From positions 3,553,501-3,617,500 of the forward strand of contig NC_089452.1 in assembly GCF_026210795.1 (NCBI RefSeq): a stretch of 64,000 bases of DNA, given 5' to 3'. The translations under genes were made by a program, and so were the position numbers. Numbering within the stretch: the first letter of the stretch is position 1; each line of letters starts with the position of its first letter. The notes beneath the pieces are model-generated. The model searched no databases, was not told where the DNA came from, and was given only the letters and a program-made list of their open reading frames with translations. Shown in pieces: positions 48,731 through 58,869 of the stretch. Source of the stretch: Rhizophagus irregularis (lineage: Eukaryota > Glomeromycota > Glomeromycetes > Glomerales > Glomeraceae).

Positions 48731-49086
48731 ATCCCCTATAAAAAATATTTTTGCTAAAATATACTTAAAATAAACTTAAAATTTTATTTTATACTTAAAA
48801 TATACTGAAATAGGCAAAAATTAAATATCATTTAAGTATAATTTAAGTATATAATAATATACTTAAAATATTCTTATTTTAAATATCCTTAAAATATACT
48901 GAAATGGGCAAAATTTAAATGTAAATTAAATATATTTTAAGTATATATTAAATACAATTTAATTCAAATTTTGCGAAAATTCAATTTTCAGTATATTTTA
49001 AGTATAAAATAAGAAAATTAAGTATATTTTAAAGTAAATTAAATATATTTTAAATATATTTTAAGTAAAATTTTTTTTATAGGGAT
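48731..49086. mobile_element. MITE with CCCTATAAAAAA ends (about 356 bp)
   Basis: Left end ATCCCCTATAAAAAATAT; complemented right end ATCCCTATAAAAAAAATTTT. Both arms carry TTTTATACTTAAAATATACT and GAAAT in opposite orientation, so the arms pair over a long distance. Borders are approximate and no target duplication is certain. Confidence 0.6.
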
Positions 49087-49103
49087 CACGTGAGTAATAT
49101 AAA

Positions 49104-49270
49104 TCACGTGATGAGACGCAGTAAATAGAAGAAAATAAAAGAAAGTATAAGTTACGTGATGAGACGCAGTAAATAGAAGAAAATAAAAGAAAGTATAAGT
49201 CACGTGATGAGACGTAGTAAATAGAAGAAAATAAAAGAAAGTATAAGTCACGTGATGAGACGCAGTAAAA
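49104..49270. repeat. 48-bp tandem repeat with CACGTGA boxes
   Basis: Three and a half copies of TCACGTGATGAGACGCAGTA and AATAGAAGAAAATAAAAGAA AGTATAAG. CACGTG is the E-box recognised by bHLH factors; further TCACGTGA sites lie at 48690 and 49085. One copy has TACGTG. Confidence 0.75.
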
Positions 49271-50129
49271 TATATATAGACCTCTCCAGTCTGAAGAGGT
49301 TGTGGACTTAGAATATTTTTCTTAAAATTTTATAAAATGATAATAATAAATAAATAAGAGAATAGTAAATGAATAGTTGTGTCACCAGGGCGTTATGTCA
49401 ACAGAAATTTTAGTACATTGATCGCTTAAAAATTCGTGGCTATCCAATTATAATAAGAAAATGTAAATGTATTATAAGATAATATATGAAAAATAAAATA
49501 ATATGAAATAAATTTGAATAAATAATTTGAAGGTCAATATAAGAAAAAGATTAAAAAGTTATTAAAAGTTTAATTTTGTGTATAGAACTGGTAAAACCCC
49601 AAGTATAAATAAGCCTTTATTAGTGATCATATTAGTCTGACACTAGGCAGCCCCAGTTATAAATAATCCCTAGCTTTGATTACAGTTTATTTGCGCAAGA
49701 TATAGAAATTTTATAAATAAAATCGCGATTATAGATTATATTATAGAATATATAAAGAAATTATAGAATCAAAGCTGGAACTTTGAAAATATTAGAATTT
49801 AAATTGTATTTTAGAGAAGTAAAAGATAAAATAGAAATTTAAATGATGTTAAGTTAATGATAAAATTTTATAAAATATAAATGAAAGTGAAATTATGAAA
49901 TGTTTAAATAAATAAAAATGTCTGATATATATATATGATAAATTAGAAGAGATTAAGAATAGACATGAAATAGAGAAACATAATGAATCAAGAGAGGAAT
50001 ATCAAGTAGACCCTTCATGTTTAAAATGTTATAGTACTGATGAAATAGAGATAGGAAATTGGTTTAAAAGATTTTGAAAAATTTTTCAAAAGGTAATACT
50101 GGAAGCAATGAGTTATAATAGGAACACGT
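49271..50129. other. intergenic, nothing assigned
   Basis: AT-rich DNA with no supported exon. A less AT-rich segment at 49610-49690 (AAACCCCAAGTATAAATAAG, CACTAGGCAGCCCCAGTTAT) is unique in the window. Confidence 0.4.
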
Positions 50130-50600
50130 TGTTACTCCCGTCTGCCATCTGGCGGTAAATAAAGTTCCCTGCTTCTGTTATATGTGCTCTCAGCGAAACA
50201 TTAATATTCTTGCTTGGTTTAGTTTTAAATCTTTAACTTAATTTTCATCAATTTCAACATAATTAACAAACAACGTAATCAACGAACAACATGCAACAAT
50301 ATATAACAATAACATTCTTGGTTCACAACATAAATAACATTAGTAATACAAAACATCAAGCGACATAAAATTAAATTTAACTTCTCTAAATTTTCCAAAT
50401 TATATCCACTTTTACCTTTAACTTCAAACTTCGATAGCTCTCGCTACGAATTATTACTTTTTAAAAACGTATATTTAATTCATCTTAAAATTTTTATTTT
50501 ATTCAATTAAAATTAATTAAGCAAACATCAATTAAAGTTTAGGGCAAACCTATTACCTTTAATTAACATTAAACTTTACTAACAAATAATTAAATGAAAC
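50130..50600 (-). repeat. second copy of the 3.0-kb repeat
   Basis: Shares TTCTTGCTTGGTTTAG, GATAGCTCTCGCTACG, AAAATTAATTAAGC and GTTTAGGGC...ACCTATTACC with 3000-3360 in the same order. No LINE ORF follows here, so it is a detached copy. Confidence 0.6.
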
Positions 50601-50799
50601 TTATATTTTTATTGAGTTCTGTGGATGAGAACTGTGGAATTACTTTGAATTCCGCTCTCTATTTATACAAATTTTATAATACTTTCTATTCTAATATACG
50701 CTATCTATATACTATCTTTTACAACCCATACAGGCAGTTACTTAGGGTAAGTACCTTTAAGATAAAACCTATACCTCGAGACTTAGGGTATGGTGTTCG

Positions 50800-51060
50800 G
50801 AAGTTTGTATGTTCTTTTTACATATTATCTTTGAACTATCTTTCTATCTTTCGAATATTACATCGTAAAGAAATAATTTATAACCCATCTTTTGTGGCTG
50901 TACTATCTTTTCTTTAAAATAACATAATCTTTCAAATATTATATTACAAAGACATAATCCATCTTTTGTGGCTGTGCTATCTTTTCTTTAAAATAACATA
51001 ATCTTTCAAATATTATATCATAAAGAAATAATCCATCTTTTGTGGCTGTGCTGTAGCTGC
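50800..51060. repeat. 70-bp tandem repeat, three copies
   Basis: CATCTTTTGTGGCTGTGCTA and TCTTTTCTTTAAAATAACAT with ATCTTTCAAATATTATATCA TAAAGAAATAAT recur three times. The 107-codon frame at 50594-50917 overlaps the first copy and has no family signal. Confidence 0.65.
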
Positions 51061-51576
51061 GGCTTATCATGTGATCTACTGCGCTCCTTTTGTGTTACTT
51101 TGTGTTGCCTAAAATTTCCTTATTTGGTAATTTCCAATTAATTATTAAATTCAAAATCTTATACTTCCCTACTATAGGTATATGATTTTTCTGACATTAT
51201 TGTCAAAATATTTTTCTAATCCTTCAATATTTTAAATTCTTAATTTTATTGGTTAATTTTTTGCGCCTTTGTTGGTTTTCCCAGATTTTCCCAGATTATT
51301 CCATTTCATCATCTTTGTCGATCGTTTATTGATTAATTACTGCGACTTTTTAACGACTTAAAATTTTGCTTCAAATACAATTCAATGGGTTTATTTTTTT
51401 TTAATTTCTCTTTCCAGAAACTATTTTGTTTCGTCCATTGCCCGACTGGAAATACTCTCTTCTTATAATTCCTTTGATCATTTCCTTCTTTTATTATCTG
51501 CAGTCCTTTTTCATTAAGATTCTACATAATCCCGTCTGATATTCATGGTTACAACGTATGCAAAATTAATGGAATA
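51061..51576. other. intergenic, nothing assigned
   Basis: No exons or repeats recognised. CCCAGATTTTCCCAGATTATT near 51280 is a short local duplication. Confidence 0.4.
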
Positions 51577-51578
51577 TA

Positions 51579-52141
51579 CATTACCCTTCCAAAAGTATCC
51601 GGTCAACCAATAAAAATCATATTTTATTAATAATAATTAATATTTAGTTGGCCATCCATTGTTTTTAATGCATGCTTCAATTCAGCGTAGTATGCTCTCA
51701 ATTAAATTAATGTAAGTTTCGGATGGAATTCTTTCCCACTCTTCTTTTAGCTGTTAATCCAGTCATGTCCTAAAATTTCCAAAAAGTACCATTACAGACA
51801 CAATTGTTCAATACAAGAATTTTAATCCTGATAGTTTCATGTCCTTTCCAAAGGCCAATAATTTGCCCACACTTACTCAATTCACTAGTTTTTCCCATTT
51901 TAAAAGTAGCTGAATGGCGTAGTAACAAAAAAAAAGCAAAGTTCAGCGTTGGCAAAAATTGAGGTGTTATTATTTTTTTATTGCCAAATCTGGTACAAGT
52001 ATCGTAACACAATAAAAATACATTCATTTTAATCGTTAGAACCAGGGGAATTATTTTTTTTTTAAAAAAAAATAATACTTTATATATTCAATCTTGAGAA
52101 AATCAAGTTGAGCTTGACCAGATACTTTTTGGAGGGTAGTG
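51579..52141 (-). mobile_element. Tc1-like transposon deletion derivative (563 bp)
   Basis: Left end CATTACCCTTCCAAAAGTAT CCGGTCAA and complemented right end CACTACCCTCCAAAAAGTAT CTGGTCAA match closely, and TA flanks both sides (51577-51578, 52142-52143). On the minus strand the N-terminal helix-turn-helix start MGKTSELSKCGQIIGLWKG (from 51898) and the C-terminal end with SETYINLIESM-like and MPRRIEACIKNNGWPTKY-type sequence (51760-51640) are present. The catalytic DDE core between them is deleted and the frames are broken. Confidence 0.75.
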
Positions 52142-52149
52142 TATAATAT

Positions 52150-52299
52150 TGATAAGAAATGATGCTTCTGATTGGTCATATGTTGATCAACCGGATATGG
52201 TATATGACATAGAATATACAGACGATTTAAATATTGATGATGAAGATTTAGATGCAATTTTGAAAGATAAAGCGGATAAATCAGAAAGTTTTATGTAAG
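52150..52299 (+). pseudogene. acidic protein tail fragment
   Basis: Frame with NDASDWSYVDQPDMVYDIEY and DLNIDDEDLDAILKDKADKS, ending at TAA. The sequence starts at the right border of the Tc1 element, so its upstream part may have been displaced by that insertion. Unrecognised family. Confidence 0.3.
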
Positions 52300-53049
52300 A
52301 AGATTAATGGTTGGGATTTCAGAATTCTATTTTATTACTAATTTACTCTTTTTTTTAGTTTTGCGTATTATAGTATGTTTTATTATATATCTGAATTAAT
52401 TTTACTCTTTTTTTAGTTTTGCGTATTATATTATATTATATTTTATAGCATATATGAATTTATTTTACTCTATTTTTTTAGTTTTGCGTATCATAATATA
52501 TTTTATAGTATATCTGAATTTATAAATTGAATTGTAATTGAATTATATCTGATTTATATCTGATTTATATAATAAATTTAGTTGATTTATATCTAATTAA
52601 TAGTGTCAAATTTAGTAGTATTTGTTAATTTATATCCGATTTATATCTGATTTCTTATTCTGAATTATAACTGAGTGGCAACCACTCGGAACTCAAACGG
52701 AATATTGCTTTTTTAAAAAAATCGGTCAAAATTGAGTTATAAATCAGATTAAAATTAGATAATCGATTTCTATCTGATTTGAACTATTTCGACTAGTGAA
52801 TAAATTCACTGCAATTCAGTAAATTTATGAATATATTTTTTTAAACAATTCGGATTAAAAATACTAAGCAATTCAGATATAATTTGGATATTCTAATCAG
52901 CGTTGATCAGCCTGCCAATTGGAACTTTGCCTAAATTAATAAATTGGCCATTTTTATCACCAAATTTAGCCTAAAATCGGACATCCAATTTCTAGCCAAT
53001 TTGAATTATTTCGACCGATGGCAAAGGTATAATATTCGAAGAAGGGCAT
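52300..53049. other. AT-rich stretch with two short repeat families
   Basis: At 52325-52535 three copies of about 72 bp, TTTTTTAGTTTTGCGTATTA with a TATCTGAATT end. At 52535-52670 repeated GATTTATATCTGATTTATAT. From 52700 two related blocks with ATTTCTATCTGATTTGAACTATTTCGA and ATTTCTAGCCAATTTGAATTATTTCGA. No gene. Confidence 0.5.
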
Positions 53050-53057
53050 CAAAAGGA

Positions 53058-53446
53058 TAAAGATGGTAAATGGTCTTTTTAGGCTACAGTCCATGACAGT
53101 TTTTAAAAGTTTTTTGAAAAGTAATAAGACTACACATCCAAATTTTTATTATGTTACAGAATTAATTAAAGACCAAAATGTGGCAAAATTTGGGTTTAAT
53201 TCAATCAGTCAATTTAGAATCAAATAGACTTTTATAGGTTTTTATGACAAAAGTCTTTAGACTGCAGTCTTTAAGCTAATTTGATCTCTGCTGGTCTTAG
53301 AAAAAGCAAGATAAAGGCCAAATTTTGCCACTTTTTGGTTTTTAGCCAATTCTGCTATATTACAAAAAATTGAGTGTGTAGTCTTGCTACTTTTTTGAAA
53401 AATTTTCAAAGACTGAAAAAGACTGAAAGACCATTTTCCATCTTTA
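53058..53446. mobile_element. hAT-type MITE, 389 bp, TAAAGATGG ends
   Basis: 21-bp inverted ends TAAAGATGGTAAATGGTCTT T (53058-53078) and, complemented, TAAAGATGGAAAATGGTCTT T (53446-53426), one mismatch. Flanks CAAAAGGA and AAAAAGGA form an 8-bp duplication with one change. The first nine bases equal those of the MITE at 42697, so both probably used one hAT transposase. It separates parts of a minus-strand coding remnant. Confidence 0.85.
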
Positions 53447-53454
53447 AAAAAGGA

Positions 53455-53555
53455 CCTTGACCAGAAATGTTGCCAACAGGAGAGCTTAAGGCAGGATGTT
53501 TAGTAGTAGTTTTATTTTCAGATTTGTTGTTTTTCTTATTATCTTTTTTAGTCAT
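53455..53555 (-). pseudogene. N-terminal coding fragment interrupted by the hAT MITE
   Basis: ATG at 53555-53553 begins MTKKDNKKNNKSENKTTTKH and PALSSPVGNISGQGPF. The frame meets the MITE border at 53454. Past the MITE's other end the sequence continues open for about 14 codons. Lysine/serine-rich, unrecognised. Confidence 0.3.
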
Positions 53556-53559
53556 AGCA

Positions 53560-54050
53560 AAAAGTATTCTAAAATACTAAAATAAAGTAAAAATAAAAGA
53601 AAAAGTAATAAAAAACTTGAAATTTTTTTTTTTTCATAAAAATTGTCAAGTGAGCAGAATAGGAGAGAATTTTTAGTTTTGTGCATCTCTTTATAATCAC
53701 TGCTTGCCAAGTATTTGAAAAAACGTCAAAAATCAGCATTTTTATTTTACAATAATGCAAAACTTTACATTTTACTGAATATCTCAGTATCTAGTAATTG
53801 TACAGAGATGTACAATAGCTCATTCAAATTGTTGCATTCAATAAGCTAAAGATCATAAAAATCCAATCATTGGATTAAAAAATATTTGTACAGAAATATT
53901 TAAATGTTTAAAGCATAATTGTATACTGAATATTGATTATGTAAAAATGATATTACTATCATTCAAATCCTCTCAATGAGACAAATCAAATGAATGTAAA
54001 ATTATGAAATTTCAATCACTAGATACCCAAATATCTTTAAATGTCTGTAA
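53560..54050. other. intergenic, nothing assigned
   Basis: AT-rich, no repeats or exons recognised. Confidence 0.4.
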
Positions 54051-54069
54051 AACATTGAACACCCTCTGT

Positions 54070-54559
54070 AGGCATGGGCAATGCCTTTCAACCAAGAATA
54101 AAAATAATCAATTGTCACTATTATGGTGATGCAAAAAAGGCCATATATGGCAAGCATCTTTCTGTAATGTGAAAAGTGGTACCTGGTGTCCATTTTGTTA
54201 TAGATATAAACATGAACAATTATGTCAAGAAATTGTAGCAAAGTATCTTGGTCCACCATCTGAAAATTGCAGACCAGATTTCTTGAAAATTCCTGAGCAC
54301 TCTAAAGGATTAGAACTTGATATTCCCTACCTATTATGAATATGGATTTGCAATTGAAGTACAAGGAGAACAGCATGAAAAGTATATAGAATTCTTTCAT
54401 AATGGTGATCCCAATAATTTTATCAAACAGCAAGAGCAAGATTAACTCAAGAAAGAATTATGCAAAAAGAACCAGATTGCATTAAGGTATGTTTGGTATT
54501 ACGAAGACCCATATGTAGTTATTCTAGAGCATCTTCGAGAAATGGGTCTAATTGAGTAA
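54070..54559 (+). pseudogene. zinc-ribbon plus PD-(D/E)XK-like nuclease fragment
   Basis: Reading plus: GHIWQASFCNVKSGTWCPFC is a treble-clef zinc-ribbon half, followed by CRPDFLKIPEHSKGLELDIP, then YGFAIEVQGEQHEKYIEFFH and LRYVWYYEDPYVVILEHLR, ending TAA at 54557-54559. The LELDIP...IEVQGEQH pair fits the Asp...Glu-x-Gln core of Vsr/DUF559-like nucleases. A short insertion shifts the frame at about 54335, and a TAA replaces a sense codon after QEQD. From memory, this protein type is common in mycorrhizal fungi. Its biological role is unknown to me. Confidence 0.55.
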
Positions 54560-54780
54560 TCACAAAGCTTTAAATGCTCTATAATTAATGTAAAAAATAT
54601 TGTTATATACTTTTGACAAGCAAAAAGCTTTATATTTCCAATGGATGCAGTTATATACGGCGAAATATTTTCTGAGATATATAATGTGATAAAATGCCTT
54701 TAAAATTTTAGTTTATTACAAATTATGACGCGAAAAAATAATTACAATCTCGGAATGTACTTAATTAAATTATGTTGACT

Positions 54781-57203
54781 TTAATTTAAGGAAGAATCTA
54801 CATAATTCAATTTTCTACTCTTCTTATTTGGGGTTTGTGAAGGGTTTCCAAACGATCCTCCTTTCTCACCAGCTTTTTCCGGATTCTTCCTTTTTCGATT
54901 TCTGTGTATAAGTGAATGTGCAAGCGAAACACTATTTGTGTGTTCACAAATAGTACTCAACGTATCCTGAAAATAGATGAATATAATAGTAAGATTTTAA
55001 ATATTATCAACTGTAGTAATGATAAGCATATAATACCTGCAAATCCGTGAAAAGTACATAGAAACTTTCGAGTACTGGGAGCATTTTTAGGGTGTTGGGC
55101 ATCTTTGAATGAGAAATACTACCAAGCCGTAGTATGTTCGTCGCTTTACAGTCCATCCCATATATATTATGAACCCATCCTTGCAAGAAACAAAAAAAAA
55201 TCTTTAATTGATGCAATTTCATTACTACAATTGTTTCTTCTGCATAATTACCCCATGAGTGTATTCCAAAGACAAATGTGGAATGAATTTCAGAGCTAGG
55301 CGCATTAGAATTCTCTCTAAAGAATGTATATAAGACATCCCGCATTGCCACGCTTAGATCAACTTTGTCTTCGTAAATTTTTTTTCGATGAGGCTCCGGG
55401 AGTCCACCACTTCTGAGACCTATGAGAGCCTCAAGCCTGTTGATACTCTTTTTTAAAGTTCCTCGAAAATCGCACTTTTGTCCAATGCGAGCTCTGAGAA
55501 CGACGGAACGACCTTCATTTCGGCGACAAGCTGACGCCCAGCATGCAATTTCCCCACTATAAAATTATATAAGATGGAATGTGATTACATGAAACCAGAC
55601 TGGTCATATTCTTTATCTATACTTACACATCCATCTTTAGTTCTTCCCTATTTAAGAATCTTTTTGCAAGCATGTTGGGAAATGCGTTGTCAAAGTCAGC
55701 CTCGGAAATGGGAAGATCAACTCTTTCTAGATTTTCCGCACTATATGTGCAAGAATTGACCGTAAGAAAACAAAATAAAGTTTTTGATAATTATATTTTG
55801 CTTCACTCACTATGTGACAACAGCCCGTCTTAAAATTGAAATAACATTTTTTTCTTCATCGCTAAGCTTTATTTTTCGATTCGTTTCAATAATTTCTGGG
55901 GTTAATCTATCGATCGCGTTGATGATATCCTTATCATCTTTTTTTGTAATCTAAATTGTTTGAGTCAGCAACATTTTTTAAAGTGTTGAAATAAGACAAA
56001 TATTTTCTTTTAACTTACTTGTCCAACTTCATCGAAAAAATACTCTACTACATCAAGAAAATCCGATTCAACCAATTTAACTTCATTATTGAAACTTTCA
56101 ACCATTTCTTCCCAGTCATTCGTCGAGAAAAGAGATTTTATTTGGGTGTCCTCGGTCAAGTCAAGTATATTCCAATATGCGAGGCTATAGGTGAAAAAAA
56201 TTCATAATTAAAAAAATCATCACTAACGTCTATATTATCTATCAATAAAACCTACTTCAAACATTTTTGGGCCTCAGGAATCGTCTTGACGCAACTTGAC
56301 AATTTATCTCCTACGTTTGTGCCACTACGGAGGACCCACGGACGTTGACAGGTTGATGACATTGGCTTGGATTCTTCTATACGTTCCACGAAGTTAATAT
56401 TATCAATATCATTATTTCCCTTGTCCATAAAGGATTTATCGATCTCATCTGCGGACCCCTCTTCTTTCCGATCTTCTTCTTCCCGATCTTCTTCCTCCTG
56501 ATCTTCTTCATCCTGATCTTCTTCATCCTGATCTACTTCATCCTGATCTTCTTCATCCTGATCTTCTTCATCCTGATCTTCTTCCTCCTGATCTTCTTCC
56601 TCCTGATCTTCTTCCTCCTGATCTTCTTCCTCCTGATCTTTCGTGTTTTTTACCGATGGCTCATCCTGTAATAAAATTACCCAGCCTTTTTAAGCATACT
56701 CGTTGAAAGCCTTTTAATTTGTTTTTTGAGAAATATGACTAATTTACCTTACTTAATGACAACGTGTTTATCTCCTCATGAAGATTAAGATTGGTATTAC
56801 GTACACCACGACGAACTAAAATCTATATAGATATTTTTGTCAGTACTAAATCCAACTATATCAACAGCTGAACATACCGCTGTTTTCTCCTGCATCCATG
56901 TTTCCCAATCACGTAAAATCCTTGCATCCTATCAAAAAAGCGATCAGTACTTTCTAGTTTAACAAAAACACTTCAATTACATACATCAACCGTTTCTTTC
57001 ATTGTTTTTAGTTTATTCCGAAGTTCCTGATTATCAGTAGTATTCAAGGCCAGGTTAAGGGTACTCCGATATTTATCAGTTGCTTTAACTCGATGTGCTG
57101 GAAATATATATCGAAAAAATGCGATCGGAGTTGGATTGGAGCAAGCTAGCATCCAATTGATGTTGGCTTCCTGCCGAGTTACCTTGCACGAGGATGATTT
57201 CAT
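54781..57203 (-). CDS. gene 2: multi-exon protein of unknown function, paralogue of gene 1
   Basis: Probable start ATG 57203 (MKSSSCKVTRQEANINWML) unless a further 5' exon exists; TAA at 54781-54783. About nine to ten exons with GT-AG introns: 57203-56985, about 56930-56880 (DWETWMQEKTA), about 56817-56755, about 56664-56262 (acidic repeat), 56190-56020 (LAYWNILDLTEDT), then blocks with ITKKDDKDIINAIDRLTPEI, SEADFDNAFPNMLAKRFLN, GQKCDFRGTLKKSINRLEAL, YGMDCKATNILRLGS, and 54966-54781 with a basic tail (NRKRKNPEKAGEK). LAYWxILDLT and the GRKxD-like block match gene 1. One junction near 56820 has an unresolved phase, so intactness is not certain. Nuclear location is plausible from the basic tail. 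Confidence 0.6.
56467..56640. repeat. 15-bp minisatellite coding acidic DQEEE repeats
   Basis: About eleven copies of GATCTTCTTCCTCCT and its A variant, in frame in gene 2, encoding DQEEE/DQDEE repeats on the minus strand. Gene 1 has a shorter acidic repeat at about 17235-17280. Confidence 0.85.
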
Positions 57204-57296
57204 TACCTGAGAGGAAAAGATATGGAAAGAAATTGTGAGTGTCATATTAAGCAAAGTATATGATGCGTTGAATAAAGTGGGTTGTTCTTCACATAA

Positions 57297-57480
57297 GGCC
57301 GGCCATCGCTTGATGATGACTTGCCAATTCTGGCTTCTGACAGTTTCTCTCTGCCACAGGCGCCTTTTGTGTTAAACAAAACCCATAAACTCTGTGCAAT
57401 GAAATCAGCCGGCCATCGCTTGATGATGACTTGCAATTGCTTGCTTCCGACAGCTTCCCTCTGTCGCAGGCGCTTCCTTC
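57297..57480. repeat. direct repeat upstream of gene 2
   Basis: GCCGGCCATCGCTTGATGAT GACTTGC followed by TGGCTTCTGACAG and TCTGCCACAGGCGC (57298-57365) recurs at 57410-57475 with scattered changes. It lies upstream of gene 2, as a different direct repeat lies upstream of gene 1. Confidence 0.65.
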
Positions 57481-57702
57481 TTGCTTAACAGAACTATTGC
57501 TTACAAGGAGAAGGAATATAATTACTTAGCTAGATTAAAAGTTTTAAGTTGTTCGAAGACGGAGAAAGATAAAAATAAAAAATGGATTGTCGCGAAAGAT
57601 ATGATTAATAAGCGTTCCAAGATTATATAATTGATCTCAAAGTCACATGATTCTGATCGGTAAGAAATGATAATCTGATATATAACTATGCTAGATAGGC
57701 AA

Positions 57703-57756
57703 ATGTATGATGCTATCGAAGAGGGAGGATCCTAGGCCATTTAATGCTCTCAGATA
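57703..57756 (-). promoter_or_regulatory. conserved upstream box of gene 2
   Basis: AAATGTATGATGCTATCGAA GAGGGAG and GGATCCTAGGCCATTTAATG on the plus strand are the complement of the box at 16218-16285. It lies about 0.5 kb upstream of gene 2 in matching orientation. Confidence 0.55.
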
Positions 57757-57759
57757 ATC

Positions 57760-58645
57760 GTAGTATAGAAAACAGCTACTATTTTTTTCCTATTATATAT
57801 GGTTTGTGTATCGTTATATCATCTAGTATTTTAATAAAAAAGGTATAATCACCGTCGAAGTAGATTCTTCTGATAGTTTAGTTCATTTTTTATTTTACTT
57901 TTTCATTACTTTTGATATGTTTATAAAATTTGTATTCGCTAACTATTACTGTTAAATAAAAAAATAAAAATAAAAAAAATAAAAAAGGTATAATCCCTGT
58001 GATGTAGCATTGGAAGATCATCAAAACACTTGCCAGGTATACTCTTTTTTGGTTAGATTTTATTAGACGAATTTGGAAAAAAAATGGTTGTACTTTATTT
58101 TAATATTTAATATTTAATAGTTATCTATTTAATATTCCTACTCCTACTCCTACTCCTACTTCTAATTTTAATTCTAATCCTAATCAATTCAATTATAGAG
58201 TAGCACCCCACCCTCCTAATAAATTTGTGTCTTATTTATACTTTTTAAAAAAATTTTTAATTAAAACTAAAAAAATAAAAACCTAAAATTAAAAATAAAA
58301 ATTCGTTTCGTAATATTTCATAATACTGTATATAAAAATAATAACAAATAAATTAAAACTCTACTAAAAAAAAAATGATATTTTTTATGGGAAAAAAAAT
58401 TCTTTTACATAATGTTTGATTATGTAGATCGGGGACGATGATTTTCTACGCGGTGATTAAGAGTGAATTCTGTATGTGATTAAGACTAATTATGTTACAT
58501 AATGTGATAACCTTTTTGGTCATTCTGTGCAATTCTTTTTTGTCCCCAAAAAGCAATGTATTTTATTAATTATTTCAAGATAAATTTCATGAAAAAAAAC
58601 TGCTATTATTAAAAATAAACTATTACTATTAATTATTAAAGTATA
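57760..58645. other. intergenic, nothing assigned
   Basis: AAAAAGGTATAATC occurs at about 57839 and 57983. A CCTACT/TAATTC microsatellite lies at 58135-58185. No exons supported. Confidence 0.4.
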
Positions 58646-58649
58646 TTAT

Positions 58650-58860
58650 TTAATTATTTGAACAATCATCTCCATTAAAATACAATATAGTTAATTCTTT
58701 AATGATTTGAAAAGTTTTGGCGATCACTATTTAAAAGGTTATTATACGTAGAAAAACTACGTTCCACGCTACGACTAGAAACTGGAAGCCAAATATAATC
58801 TAATGTAATATTTGATAAAATTGGTAAAATTTTTTGCATTACCGAGATCAATATTTTCTA
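58650..58860 (-). pseudogene. hAT transposase C-terminal remnant
   Basis: Minus frame QKILPILSNITLDYIWLPVS SRSVERSFSTYNNLL, then after a one-base shift IIKELTILYFNGDDCSNN and TAA (58650-58652). SVERSFSxYxxLL is the hAT dimerisation motif. The rest of the transposase is not visible. It is a different lineage from the one at 36750. Confidence 0.6.
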
Positions 58861-58869
58861 TTTTTTTTC

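Noticed and set aside
49039-49251. 70-codon minus-strand frame with repeated YTFFYFLLFT
   Set aside because: Product of the 48-bp CACGTGA tandem repeat; no start context or neighbours.
16218-57756. The inverted boxes as TIRs of one 41-kb element
   Set aside because: The similarity is short, lies upstream of two paralogous genes in matching orientation, and does not extend; a shared promoter explains it better.
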